This document shows positions 29,901 to 40,042 of a stretch of DNA of 64,000 bases, in pieces. Numbering within the stretch: the first letter of the stretch is position 1; each line of letters opens with the position of its first letter. The stretch is from positions 1,798,001 through 1,862,000 of the forward strand of contig NC_018218.1 in assembly GCF_000219625.1 (NCBI RefSeq), in the 5' to 3' direction. Origin of the DNA: Zymoseptoria tritici IPO323 (Eukaryota > Ascomycota > Dothideomycetes > Mycosphaerellales > Mycosphaerellaceae). The notes under the pieces were generated by a model. The model had not been told where the DNA came from and made no database searches. It was given only the letters and a program-made list of their open reading frames with translations. A program made the translations under genes and the position numbers.

Positions 29901-30347
29901 TACCAAACGACTCAGTTGGGGACATACGGCTACCGGTGCTCTCGAACTTGCCAATACGAGAATTTCCTGTACATGGGCCTGATGGAATACATCAGGCCCG
30001 CAAACGGTGCCAAGGCTGCGGCCTGCTGGTGTGGCAATACCATCAGATATGTGGCGAGGTACGTTCAGTTGGGCTAACTGGGATCTAGCGACAACACTGA
30101 CATTCGTTGTAGCGCTAGCGGATCTCTTGGGTCGGGTAGTATCACAGGTGAGCTATAGAATGTGCACATCAGTCATCAAGAACTGTCCCAGCTAACGAGA
30201 TCAGGGGCGGCGGGCGAAAACAACTGCCAACAATGCAACCCTTCATCGGGAGTTCAGCCCTTATATCAAGGGCAAATGTCCACCGGAGCATGCGGCAATT
30301 CGACGCTCGGGACGATTGCCATTTACGCTCGAGGATTCTATATCTGA
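26971..30347 (+). CDS. Secreted collagen-like protein with WSC domain
   Basis: Manual model of 31 exons, total 1806 nt, 601 aa. Large exons: 26971-27366, 27419-27808, then the collagen exons (listed in the next entry and below), then 29793-30058, 30113-30147, 30205-30347. Residues 1-25 are a signal peptide; 26-258 are a Cys-containing domain resembling one common in fungal secreted proteins (I recall it as DUF7908, unverified). Residues 259-454 are an almost unbroken Gly-X-Y tract (GPTG, GAVGSTG, GIQGVQG) with two one-residue breaks. From about 467 a WSC domain follows (YSYLGCY, ACWCGN, NCQQC), ending in ARGFYI. Downstream collagen exons are 29210-29226, 29285-29293, 29346-29372, 29426-29467, 29525-29542, 29598-29657, 29714-29740. 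No TM or GPI signal, so it is probably secreted and binds cell-wall or other glycans. The 5'SS after 29226 (GTTGGT) is the weakest junction. Confidence 0.82.
27861..29226 (+). other. Ten AT-AC introns and nine 8-nt microexons
   Basis: Inside the collagen gene, AT-AC introns are 27886-27933, 28022-28074, 28163-28215, 28304-28352, 28461-28514, 28602-28651, 28747-28795, 28871-28919, 29015-29063 and 29158-29209 (48-54 nt). Their 5' ends are ATAAGT (six, one as ATAAGC nearby), ATGAGT, ATATGT or ATACGT after a G; their 3' ends are CTGACA or CTAAC plus about 10 nt, then CAC or TAC. Microexons of 8 nt (G/C CCN NNN G) are 28014-28021, 28155-28162, 28296-28303, 28453-28460, 28594-28601, 28739-28746, 28863-28870, 29007-29014, 29150-29157. 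Longer exons are 27861-27885, 27934-27961, 28075-28102, 28216-28243, 28353-28398, 28515-28542, 28652-28688, 28796-28814, 28920-28956, 29064-29091, 29210-29226. GT-AG introns fill the other gaps. Every junction preserves Gly-X-Y. RNA proof is lacking. Confidence 0.8.
27962..28384 (+). repeat. 141-bp tandem repeat spanning introns and exons
   Basis: Units begin at 27962, 28103 and 28244, exactly 141 bp apart. Each consists of a 52-nt GT-AG intron, an 8-nt microexon, a roughly 53-nt AT-AC intron and a 28-nt collagen exon. Units two and the first two thirds of three are almost identical, including the intron interiors (GTGAGTTCGCGCGGTTTC; ATTCAAGTCTTGCGATCG). Unit three diverges in its AT-AC intron and final exon. 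Each unit adds 36 coding nt, 12 residues, keeping the Gly-X-Y register. Confidence 0.9.
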
Positions 30348-30697
30348 GAAAACGAGAGCCGTCGTTCTTCCTCTATTGGCTAGCACTTATTCTTATTAAT
30401 GCACCTTTTCCGGATAATAAATACACAAGAGAGAATCAAAGTTCAACGTGTCTGCCTCGCAGGTGCATGACATAGGAGATCATGAAGGCGTAGGAGAGCG
30501 TGGTGGGTGCATGAAGCCACTCCTTCAGCTGATCCGCAAAATAGCGTGGACATTCTATACATTCACAAGACCAAGGTAGACGCACATCCTCGGCGTCTTA
30601 CACAGGCTGAAGATCTCTTCGCAATCATCCCATCCGACACCCAGACTTTCTCGCTTTGCGCTCCGCATACACTTGAGGTATATCTCATTTTCACACG
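30348..30697. other. Convergent 3' region
   Basis: About 350 bp between the collagen-like gene and TAM41, which converge. AT-rich just after 30347, consistent with a terminator. No gene. Confidence 0.5.
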
Positions 30698-32362
30698 TCA
30701 ATTCGTTGAATCACTCCTTTTGGACGAATTCTCGGACCCGTCCTCTTTGCCTGCCCTCTTTTCCTGCCCTCTCTTCTCTCCGCCATCATCAAACGCGGCC
30801 TGCTTCTTCTGCTTGCCCTTTGCCCGCTTTTCCGAGACATACTTGAGCGATCTCCCAATGCCAGCAGTGAAGATGCCCTTGACAGTCTGCATCGTCGAAG
30901 GCCAGGACACCGTCTTGCGTACTCCATCGCCCATGACTTCAGGAAGATCGCTCTGCTCTGCGATCCTCCTCTCAAAGTCACCACCTTCGCGACGATGAAA
31001 CCCCTGTGGATCTTCGTCCTGTGTTTCCTCCAAGATATCGTCAAACGCGCTGCCTGGTATCCCGAACTTCTTCTTGTAAGAATAGTAAACTTTTTCGCGG
31101 AAGGCTCGCGGAAGTCGGCGGACCATGTTTCCACGCTTGGTCGGATCCATGTCCTGCGATAATGACAAACCTTCCTCGCCGCCCAGGACATCTTCTAGAT
31201 GGCTGATAGTGCCTGTGTGACGGATCGCGTCATTCTTCTCCCAGCCATAGGTTTTTGGTGTTCGAGAGTCGGTGAATGTAATGTTGGGAAGATTCTCAAT
31301 AAGAGGAACGTATAGTTGTCGGAAGCCTGGAAGTTGTGCACCCACAATGTTGGAAACCTTGGTAGGGCTTTCCGAAGCCATCATCGAAGACATGCGTGGA
31401 TCACCCATGTATGACAGGCCAGCAATACGCTCATACAACTGTCGCTCGGTAAATTTCTCCGGCAGCATCAGCAATGCTGTCCGTAGAGCAGAAATTAGAT
31501 TGACCTGGTTCGCGAGACGGATTCGTGGGTCATCGCGGAGAATCTTGACAGGCTTCTGCAATCGTCCGGCGAGATAGAGAGTGTCCCAATTGCTCAGGTC
31601 TCGAGCTAGAGTGTCCAGATGGACAACACCGTACTTGATCATCACGCCGTTGACGGTGATGAACGGGTTATAGTACATCCCGGCTCCCCACCCGTCCTGC
31701 ATCCAAGAGACCAGGGCAGAGCTATTCGGCATGAACCGCAGACCCGAGTAATGATGAGGATTCTGTGCCAAGTTCAAACTATGCCAGTGCTGCGTGTGGC
31801 TCACACCAAATATAAAGTCGATGACTTTTGCTCCACCTTTCTGCCACTCCTCAACAGCCTTGGGTGGATGCGGGTGTGGGCTGAGATCCGTACTGACTCC
31901 GGACGAAGATTTCTGGCCAAACACGCCGGATCCGTAGGCAAAGGCATATCGAATGGGAGCTCTGAACTGCCAAATGATCGATCGTAGAGACTCCTTGAAA
32001 TCCTCGTTGATCTTGATGTGTTGATTGTAGCCAAAGTACTGATGCGGGAGATCCGAGAACTTTTTGATGTTGTAATCCGCATTCTCTTCCCAACCCGGTG
32101 GTAGACTCTGGTTCGGAGCGTCCTTTGCCGTGCTGTCGACTGAGGCTGGGCCTTGGTGACGATTTGAAGTCTTCTCTTCCGCACCTGCCTTGGAGTCGCT
32201 CGACGGAGTTCCCGAGCTCTTCACCGACGAATTCGAGCTTGGAGAAGAAGAAGATTTTGACGAGATATCCTCGTGTAATAGAGGTGTTACGGAGAGGGAT
32301 CGCACTTGTTGCGAGCGTCGCAAACAGGAGGGTCGGTAGTGGTATGCGGCTTGGCCAAGCAA
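30698..32362 (-). CDS. TAM41: Mitochondrial CDP-diacylglycerol synthase (Tam41)
   Basis: A single exon of 554 aa. The N terminus is basic with Ser/Arg (MLGQAAYHYRPSCLRRSQQV) and then a Ser-rich linker, as expected of a mitochondrial presequence. The Tam41/Mmp37 domain follows: YAFAYGSGVFGQ (the nucleotidyltransferase glycine motif), KVIDFIFGVSHTQHWH with its Asp, HHYSGLRF, GAGMYYNPFI, IKYGVV, WDTLYLAGRLQKPV and LRTALLMLPEKF. The enzyme makes CDP-diacylglycerol from CTP and phosphatidic acid at the inner membrane for cardiolipin synthesis. The C-terminal 60 residues are Lys/Gly-rich and dispensable-looking. The gene diverges from BIR1. Confidence 0.95.
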   Translation of the reverse strand: MLGQAAYHYRPSCLRRSQQVRSLSVTPLLHEDISSKSSSSPSSNSSVKSSGTPSSDSKAGAEEKTSNRHQGPASVDSTAKDAPNQSLPPGWEENADYNIKKFSDLPHQYFGYNQHIKINEDFKESLRSIIWQFRAPIRYAFAYGSGVFGQKSSSGVSTDLSPHPHPPKAVEEWQKGGAKVIDFIFGVSHTQHWHSLNLAQNPHHYSGLRFMPNSSALVSWMQDGWGAGMYYNPFITVNGVMIKYGVVHLDTLARDLSNWDTLYLAGRLQKPVKILRDDPRIRLANQVNLISALRTALLMLPEKFTERQLYERIAGLSYMGDPRMSSMMASESPTKVSNIVGAQLPGFRQLYVPLIENLPNITFTDSRTPKTYGWEKNDAIRHTGTISHLEDVLGGEEGLSLSQDMDPTKRGNMVRRLPRAFREKVYYSYKKKFGIPGSAFDDILEETQDEDPQGFHRREGGDFERRIAEQSDLPEVMGDGVRKTVSWPSTMQTVKGIFTAGIGRSLKYVSEKRAKGKQKKQAAFDDGGEKRGQEKRAGKEDGSENSSKRSDSTN

Positions 32363-32911
32363 GAAGGAGTGTGCGCCGACAAGGGAGTGAAACGCTGGCG
32401 ACCACTATGACAATGTCAAACGTTGTTCTCCATACCTACGGAGCAATGTGCGAAGCTTACGGCCAGTCTGTTGGGTAGGGACATGTTGGGACTCTCACAA
32501 AGCCAGAGATGTGCTTTAATCGAACGTTGAAGGCATGGTCCGGATTCGTGAGGGTTATCTGAATCGACCGTCTATGGAAGTGAAGGCATCGGGTGGGATT
32601 ATAGCAGGACCGTAAAAGAAAGCGCGAGAGAGGAGAACGAGAAGAAGAGAGGAGAGAAGAGAGAATCGGTCTGGACAATGGACAATGGAAGTCGCGCAAA
32701 AGTTGAGCTGCCCTGAGCTGAGGTCTCCGAGTGTTTCCAACATCTGACGTAAGCCGCGGTCTCAGCTCCGGCTGCTTGAGCCTTTGTTTACGCGACAACA
32801 TTGAAAGCTCCATATCTCATTGAACATTGTCCAATACCCGCCAAACCGCCGGCACTGCATGCGCAGTACATACATCCCAGCATAGCGATCATATTGCCGA
32901 GTATCGACAGA
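32363..32911. promoter_or_regulatory. Divergent promoter, TAM41/BIR1
   Basis: About 550 bp between two divergent starts. It contains a purine-rich tract at about 32615-32670 (GAGAGGAGAACGAGAAGAAG and similar), a frequent element of fungal promoters. No specific factor site can be assigned. Confidence 0.45.
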
Positions 32912-35365
32912 ATGACGGCTCCGGCGAAAGATCTGAACGAGTTCGCGGCGCGCCTGGCGACTTTCACCACATCACATCATCTCGCCAAGCGACGCGCCAG
33001 TTCGAATGCCTCCAAGAAGAAGAAGGATGGGACGGTCGAGTGGCCTCATGAGTTTCCGTCTGGCCATGCGGTACGCGGTTCAAACATGTTCGTCACAAAA
33101 TCATACTGACATGCGTCTATCTAGCTCGCCCGCGCCGGTTTCTTCTACCGTCCTTCCCACGACTCAAACGACAATGTGCAGTGCTTCATGTGCAGCGTGA
33201 AACTTGACGGATGGGAAGCAACCGACGACCCAGTCAGCGAGCATCTTGCACACTCCAGCGGATGCGCGTGGGCGACATCGATAAGTGTCATGCGTGAAGA
33301 AGGAGACCTACGAAAACCCGAACAACGCGATCCGTTATCCGAGGAATTGTACGCTGCTCGAACTGCGACCTTCAAATCGGGAGACGGATGGCCTCATGAG
33401 GGAAAGAAAGGATGGAAGTGCAAGATTAGCAAAATGGTGGAAGCAGGGTGGGTGTTGGATCCGACCGACGAAACCGAGGATCGTGACGGGGTTACATGCA
33501 TGTACTGCAACCTCAGTCTGGACGGATGGGAGCCCAAGGACGACCCATTTGTGGAGCATAAGCGACGTGAACCTGCGTGCCCGTACTTTGGTCTTCTGGA
33601 AGTCTACCACGGAGCGGAGGCTGCGAATGGCAAGATCAAGAAAACAAAGGGACGCGGCAAGGCTTCGGCTAGGAGTAGTATTGCTAGCAAAGCCAGCCGT
33701 GTGAGTACGCAAAGTATCAGGGGCGAGGTCCCCAGCGTGGCGGGCAGTTTGGGAGATATGGAGCTTGACGGTGATGCGGCTGGCGTTGACGATAGCATTG
33801 TCACCACCGCCACAACAGCCTCTCAAGTAAGCACCACAACGGGCAAGAAGAAGGGAGGCAGGACAAAGGCCGCCGCGAAGGGTACCAAAGGGAAGAAGAA
33901 GGTCGACGAGGAGGATCGAATGGAGATCGAATACCCGGACATCGCTGCATCACAGCAAGTGGAGGCCCAGACTGATGCACCGCCAGCTAAGACAACGCGC
34001 AAAGGTGGACGGGAGTCGAAACAACTCGATTCTTCTGTCGTTGAGGTCAGCCAGATGGATATTGCTCCGCCGAAGAAGGCGACCAGGACCCGGAAGGCTA
34101 AAGTCACCCAGCCTGAACCGGAGCCTGAACCGGAGCCTCAACCGGAGCCTGAACATGTGCCCGCCACACCCGATGTCGATGCGATAGAGGCGACCAGGAA
34201 GAGCGAAGTGGCGGCGCAATTGCAGGAGGAGCTAGACCATTCCATGGAAGAGCCGGAGCTCATTCAACGACATATCGCAAAGCCACAACGTGGCGTGAAA
34301 CGAAACTCGGAAGGCGTTGCAAAGGTGGATTCGAGCATGTTTGACGAACAACCGAATGACAAGCCAGTGGTAAAAGGCAAGCGGAGTCGCAAGCCTACGA
34401 AAGTATCTACGGCGTCTAGCGACATGGACCTGGAGTCACAACTACCACACGCAGACAGTGCGCAGGCGGACCGCTCTACGGAAGCGCCTCAACACGAAGA
34501 GAACGAAGAAGTCGTGAAGCCGAAAGCAAAAGCAGCGTCAAGGAAGACCAAGCCCAAGCCAAAAGGCAAGAAAGCGTCGACTGCGCGATCATCACGGTCG
34601 TCAAAGCTGAGCAACCAGGCTTCGGAGCTCGAGCTGGATTTTGAAGAGCATGAGGACCTAGAGAGGGACGAATTGGAAATTGAAAAAGAGCTCGAGCGAA
34701 TCGCTGCGGAGGAGTTGGCCCAAGCTGCTGTTCAAACAGAACAAGATCAAGTGGATGAATTCGAGACGTCGCCCTCCCAAGGTCGCATCAGCAAAGACAC
34801 CGCGGAACTCGAAGCGCATACCGAGGACGAGCACGAAGTGCCAACCGAGAAGCACGACTCACCTCCACGAATCTCTCTTCAACTTGGCGAACACAAGTCG
34901 TTGATGTTCAGTCCGACCGGCAGCGACAAGGAGAACCTGCCCTCGTCAGTCATGGCACCTTCAGCAAAACAAACCCACCCGCAACTTATCATGAGTCCGA
35001 CGAAAACCTCCCGCATCCCTCTCGCACTCGGCACACCGAACCGATCACCCGCCAAACAATTTCAAAGTCCCAGCAAACAGATCTCCCATCTTACATCGAA
35101 CCCTCCGTGGCAAGCCGTCGACCTCGACACCGTTCTCCTTGCGTCTCCGCAACCTACACCTGGCCGCGTTGAGCGACAACTCGTTGCCGCGGCTGGTGAG
35201 TTGACGAGTCCCGAGAAGAAGATGAGCGTGGAGGAGTGGGTGCGTTTCCGCGCGGAGCAGGGCGAGGAGACGTTGAGGAGGAGGTGCGAGCAGATGGTTG
35301 CTGCGTTTGAGAGGGAGGGGATGAGAGGCTTGGAGTGCTTGAGTGGGATTCAGGTTGTGGATTGA
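32912..35365 (+). CDS. BIR1: BIR-domain chromosomal passenger protein (Bir1/survivin)
   Basis: Exons 32912-33070 and 33125-35365 with a 54-bp GT-AG intron inside the first BIR give 799 aa. BIR 1 (about 8-90) reads WPHEF, LARAGFFYRP, CFMCSVKLDGWE, EHLAHSSGCAW; BIR 2 (about 110-200) reads WPHEG, MVEAGWVLDP, CMYCNLSLDGWE, EHKRREPACPYF. Both have the full Cys2-His-Cys zinc set. A long, acidic and basic low-complexity middle has a PEPEPEPEPQPEPE run and many SP/TP sites. The C-terminal region (SVEEWVRFRAEQGEETLRRR) fits the survivin-type helix that joins INCENP (Sli15/Pic1) and Aurora kinase. The role is kinetochore and spindle control in mitosis. Confidence 0.93.
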
Positions 35366-36837
35366 GTGGAGTGTTGGACGTGAGTGGATTTGAAGGACGG
35401 ATCACGGATGCGTGGATTGTGTCCTAGCCAGCCAGTAATGAGGGAGGCATTCCCGTACCTGCATTTGGAAGGCCGCATTGGATAGAGACCGTTGGCAGAC
35501 AGCTCGCAGATTGAGCATTGTACAGACAGACGACGGTACGACTTTCGAAACGCTCTCAAGATAGGGCCGCGTGATGTTCGAGATCTCAAGATGTGAAAAG
35601 ACATGACTGGATGTTGGCAGAACTTGCCATCGGCTGCCTTTCGCAGTGAGCGGAACATGTCCACTCTTCTTTTGTTCAAGGCTGAAGGCGTTGGCGGAGG
35701 CGTTGATCAACCTACAGGCACACCGGCTAGCGGGCAAGTCTTTGTGGCCAATCAAAGTCGACCAGAAGAGCGTCGATGCTGGGAAATACCAATGGCAGGG
35801 CTCGAGAGTCATCGTGGCAGGGCTCGTACAATATCACTAGTAATCTTGCTTGGGCGCTAAGCCAGTCTCTATAGAATATCTAGCAGCCGCAGCCTTGCTT
35901 CCTCGTCCCTCGGTCGCGGCTGCGCTGTAACGACAACAATATAGTTATACTAACTGGACGAACGACGAGGTGTCCGCGACCGACACCCCTCCGCTGTTAG
36001 GGGATAGTCGCAGGCTCCTAAACCCCCACTCTAGGCCGCGAGGGGGGCCCCTCGGATCGCTCCCTAGCGAGGACGAGCTTTATCAAACCCGGCTTACTAC
36101 ATTAGATATCATGCACAGACAGAATACTGACATCGAGGGGTGCGAGCACTGCCGGTATAAATCGCGAGCCCTGCCATTAGTATTTCCCGTCGATGCTGCC
36201 CGTTGCCCCGATGAGATCCTCCGGCCAGCCCGAGGGCGTTGGTCAAAGGTACAAATGCTAGCGCGGTTCGAACGTGAGCCAATGGCATCCCTGTAGCATC
36301 GCTGCTTGTAGATGCATTCATTATTCGTAGGTATCTATATCAACTATCCAGAGGACGTTATCCCGAGCTAACCTCATGCTGAAAGGCTGAATCCTTCGTT
36401 CCCAACAATGCAATGCAATAAGCCTTTCCCAATCGCGAACATTGTCATGCTCGCTGGTCCCATCTCCCCTCCACATTCTGGACAGATTCCGAGCGATCAA
36501 GTCGTGGTACCCGCCCATGGTATGCAGCATGCCACACATCTTCACACGGCGCCAGGCGTAGCCATTGCAATATGGTCAAGCTCTGGCGGCGCCGAAAGGG
36601 ACACCTCGCAGGCTGCGATGCTCGGCCTTCGTTGGTTTTCCCGCAGCTGCGCCATGTGAGATGCGTAGTCTGCGCTCTAGTAGCAGCGTAAGCGCTAAAT
36701 GTTTGCGATGCTGTCGTTCGCCCAGAGATGGTCGAAGAAGTTTCGCCAAATCCTGGGAATTGAAAGCCAGCACCATAATTGTCAATAGTGCAGCCTCGTG
36801 GCAGCCTTCTCTCTCTCATAGATAGACCGCAGCCTGC
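35366..36837. other. Gene-free stretch with possible transposon relic
   Basis: About 1.47 kb between the convergent BIR1 and EAF genes. About 35865-36130 differs in texture (TATAGTTATACTAACTGGAC, then G/C runs such as GAGGGGGGCCCC) and may be a fragment of a mobile element. No ends, target duplication or coding domain can be identified. Confidence 0.4.
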
Positions 36838-38091
36838 TCACTCCTCCTCACTCTCCTCGCTCCCATCATCGTCCTCCATCATCGCCAAAGCAAGCTGCTT
36901 GTCCAGATCGTCATCATCATCACCCACAGCAGCAGCGCTCGCAGCTGCTCCGACGCTATGTCTTTGCGTCTGTGCCGGCGACGGTAACTCCAGATCATCC
37001 ACATCAGCGTCATCGTCGTCTTCCTCGCCCGCATCTCCCTCTTCGTCTTCGTCCCTGGGTGCATGGTGAGCGTCGTCCGCTTCCGGCTCGGGACTGCTGT
37101 CGCCGAGCTCGAATTCGTACACTGCGCTGCTCGCTTCCGGCTCCGCCTGTTGCGCCGGAGATTGGACGTGGCCCGGGCTGCTCGCGGCCGATCGTAGACT
37201 GATTGGACCTGTGCCAAGTTGGCCTCCAAGCGCGAGAGCCATGGAGTGCTTCGGTGGTTTCTCGTTGATCGGCGTCTCGTTTTCGAGGATGAGTTCGCCG
37301 GAGTCCTCAATCGAGAGTCGTCGGATCGAGGCCTTTCGGTCCATACGTAGCTTGGGAACGTTGGGTTTCGGCTTTTGACTGGCACTCTCTGGTTCAGGTG
37401 ATGGCTCTTGTCCTGCTTTGACTCGTTTGGGGTTCGCTTTCGGCGCAGCTGCAGGTTTACGTTTCTTCGCAGCGGGACGGGTGACCGGCGTGCTGCGAGC
37501 AGCTTGAGGTTGGACACGCGGTGTAGGCACCGTGCTGGTCTTGATATCCTGCGAGCCATTGGCATTCTCGGCAGCTTCCAACTCGGCCTTGAGAAAGTGT
37601 CTATAGTCGAATGGATTCGATTCATCCGCAGGCATATCCTCGTCGCCATCTCCAAACAAGTCTCCCTCATCCGCCTCTTCTACCGTCAACGGAGGGTACT
37701 TGAAGGCCAGCTTCGCGGCATTGGTCTCCGTGGGTGTTCTCGTGAGGTTGAAAGTATGTAGACTGCTCAGCCGCTCCAGCACCATCTCTTTGTCCTTGCC
37801 CTCCCCTCTGAACACCAAAACATAGCTATCCTCATTCTGAACGTGGCGCCCTGCGTAGGCGTATGAGCCATCGTCGCTGTCCAACGACAATTTGCTAAGT
37901 CCCACATCGCTGCCGGCGCTGATGGTGACTCTACGAGGCCTCTTGTGCAATCGAGGCTTGTGGTTGTATCTCACGCTCGTGTATCGTGAAGCTCCAGGAT
38001 CGTCGTTGAGTATGCTAGCCCCGAGACGGATGGGGTATGTGGCTTGGGATTTGAGATCGAAGGTCGAGGAAGACATGGTGGCGGTGGCCAT
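36838..38091 (-). CDS. EAF (ELL-associated factor) transcription elongation protein
   Basis: A single exon of 417 aa; a second Met five codons in is an equal start candidate. The N-terminal 120 residues match the EAF domain: YPIRLGASI, YTSVRYNHKP, Y.YAGRHV.. and EMVLERLSSLHTFNLTRTP. An acidic patch (EEADEGDLFGDGDEDMP) follows, then a Lys/Pro/Ala-rich middle, an SP-rich stretch and a highly acidic C terminus (DDDDADVDDLELPSPAQ, DDDDDLDKQLALAMMEDDD). EAF partners ELL to stimulate RNA polymerase II elongation, and acidic tails act as activation regions. The pairing with a fungal ELL is inferred from fission yeast and metazoans. Confidence 0.88.
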   Translation of the reverse strand: MATATMSSSTFDLKSQATYPIRLGASILNDDPGASRYTSVRYNHKPRLHKRPRRVTISAGSDVGLSKLSLDSDDGSYAYAGRHVQNEDSYVLVFRGEGKDKEMVLERLSSLHTFNLTRTPTETNAAKLAFKYPPLTVEEADEGDLFGDGDEDMPADESNPFDYRHFLKAELEAAENANGSQDIKTSTVPTPRVQPQAARSTPVTRPAAKKRKPAAAPKANPKRVKAGQEPSPEPESASQKPKPNVPKLRMDRKASIRRLSIEDSGELILENETPINEKPPKHSMALALGGQLGTGPISLRSAASSPGHVQSPAQQAEPEASSAVYEFELGDSSPEPEADDAHHAPRDEDEEGDAGEEDDDDADVDDLELPSPAQTQRHSVGAAASAAAVGDDDDDLDKQLALAMMEDDDGSEESEEE

Positions 38092-38558
38092 GAGCGGAGT
38101 GGAGAAGAGGAGGTAGTAGAGGTCGGAGGGAAGCGTCTACATGGTCAACACTGGATTGCTTGGTGTGGGTGACACGGAGCTTTCTTTGTTCTTTGGCGAT
38201 GGTGAGCACGTCCGGTGCCCGGTGAGTTGCTAGTGAGCTAAGGTAGTTCTATCCGTACCTGGCGCAGATCCGATCTTCTCCGGAGAGCCGGAGAACGACT
38301 GGCCCCAACAACCTTGCGCACGCTCACGCTCGTCTGCTCTATTTTTGGAATGCATAAGAATGCAGTCCTCGCCTGTTTCTCCGGATACAAGACAGAACAC
38401 ATTCAGGTCGATGTCAATATCGCGAGGTGAGCAGGTGAGGAAGACGTTGCAGCGAGCGGACACAAATCGTTATTCATTTTCATCATATGTGTTCATGCAA
38501 CCATCAACAGGCTAAATCGACTATACTATTACAAGCTCACTCCGATGTCTTCAGATTC
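38092..38558. other. Spacer upstream of the EAF gene
   Basis: About 470 bp containing the EAF promoter and the 3' end of the next minus-strand gene. No other feature is seen. Confidence 0.5.
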
Positions 38559-39422
38559 CTAGCCGAAGACCAGAGCTCGCACTTCAATGCTCTCTCGACC
38601 TGGCCACTCAGGCTTCGTTCTTGGGTCGACAAAGGCCGAATGTGGCGTCCTCGCACCGTCCTTGCTATCAAAGCACTGCAACAGAATACGCTCCTCATTC
38701 GTCATGCCCGACCAGTAATGCCACTGTCCTTGCGGCGTGTACTTGACTCCGGCCGTCTCTCCAGTCCGGTGAGGGTATCGATGCTCCACAGGTACAATGT
38801 CCTCGTCCGGCACCGACTTGGAGTCCGCGTAAGCTAGAGGCGACGCTACCACGGGTCCGTTCAGTGGCCGCCAGACGTTGATCAGGCGGAATCGTCCCTT
38901 GAGCAGCTCTTCCGCTTCGTCGCCCATGTGGAGATGGACACGTGCGATGGCTGATTTGGTGGTCTGGTCGATGTGTGCGCGATTGACCGGTGCTCGCTTT
39001 GCGTTTGGATCGCTGCGGCGGACGGTATGGTCGAAGAGGAAGATGCGGTTGGCGCCGGGCACGTTGTCGAGAAGGAGCTTTTCTACTTCGGGGTAGTAAA
39101 CCTTCTTGATGTGCTCATCGTCGTTGAAGTCTTTCTCTTCACTTTGGACACCGGAGATGGTTCCAAAGCCGTTGACGTTCATGTCAAACTCATGCTCTCG
39201 GCCACGGATGTCGTGGACGGTGATTTCGTTGTTGTTCTCCTTGTAGTTCCGTTGTGGCATGCCCTCGGGCGGTTGCTCCACATAGTTGAACGGTGACGAG
39301 CCATCTTCCGGTGGTGCGTAGAAAGTCAATGAGGAGCGGACGTCGCCACGTGGAATCTCCGTGTTGCTGGAGACCTCGAACTTCCGTTGCGTCTCGGTGC
39401 TGGTGTTCGTGGTGGTAGCCAT
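38559..39422 (-). CDS. AsaB/CmcJ-like oxygenase (GA4-desaturase family)
   Basis: A single exon of 287 aa, the normal length. Family features: an N-terminal beta region (VRSSLTFYAPPEDGSSPFNYV), HDIRGREHEFDMNVNGF, FLFDHTVRRSDPN, the putative iron ligand stretch APVNRAHIDQT, RFRLINVWRPLNGPV, PLAYADSKSV and GQWHYWSGMTNEERILLQCFDS, then TPHSAF. Relatives include AsaB of aspergillic acid synthesis, gibberellin GA4 desaturase and cephem methoxylase P8-like proteins, iron/2-oxoglutarate-type hydroxylases or desaturases of secondary metabolism. No synthase or other pathway gene is adjacent, so the substrate is unknown. Confidence 0.9.
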   Translation of the reverse strand: MATTTNTSTETQRKFEVSSNTEIPRGDVRSSLTFYAPPEDGSSPFNYVEQPPEGMPQRNYKENNNEITVHDIRGREHEFDMNVNGFGTISGVQSEEKDFNDDEHIKKVYYPEVEKLLLDNVPGANRIFLFDHTVRRSDPNAKRAPVNRAHIDQTTKSAIARVHLHMGDEAEELLKGRFRLINVWRPLNGPVVASPLAYADSKSVPDEDIVPVEHRYPHRTGETAGVKYTPQGQWHYWSGMTNEERILLQCFDSKDGARTPHSAFVDPRTKPEWPGRESIEVRALVFG

Positions 39423-40042
39423 GTCGTATGTCAGAGTCGCTGGATGTGTAGTTGTCGCTTCTGAGTGCTTGGTGTGATTGTAGAAGGCGTGTAGTCAGGA
39501 GTCATGTTAATGCCGAGGATATGAAGGCTACAGAGGATGTCTTATAGGCAACGAACACTATCGCATTTGTCAACATTCACACAGACCCGAGAAACGTCAT
39601 CGGCGCGACTTCTTGCGGAGGAGAGAAACGTTTAGCCGCACCGCAACGCGCTCCAATCAGGAGGACATTGCTTAGACCATCGAATATTGCGTGCTTCTCA
39701 CGTAAGCTGGCATTATTGATAATAGACAAAGAGGCAAATTCGGATCAAGTCGGCTTTCGTTCGGTGTCTAGTGCGATGTACTTGCGCTAAGTACCACCTC
39801 CGGCTGATTCATCAATGTTGCCAGCCCGAGAAAGCGACCTAAGACTCATGTCATCGACGAAAGATAAGGAGGTTGGAAAGACAATCGAAGCGAAGATCGC
39901 ATTAGAAAGTATATCAAAGGGTATCCAGCCGTGACACGAGCGGAAGCTCGCTGCACCATCGCTCATACTGCATCAGTTCGTTCTTCTCGAAATCATCCCG
40001 TCTTGATCCATGCTTATTATTCATGCCCAGGCCGCTCGCTCG
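39423..40042. other. Promoter region of the AsaB-like gene
   Basis: About 620 bp. No gene and no distinct motif are recognised. Confidence 0.5.

Noticed and set aside
36230..36290. Possible tRNA B box (GGTTCGAAC) near 36267
   Set aside because: No matching A box or cloverleaf stems around it; I found no convincing tRNA in the window.
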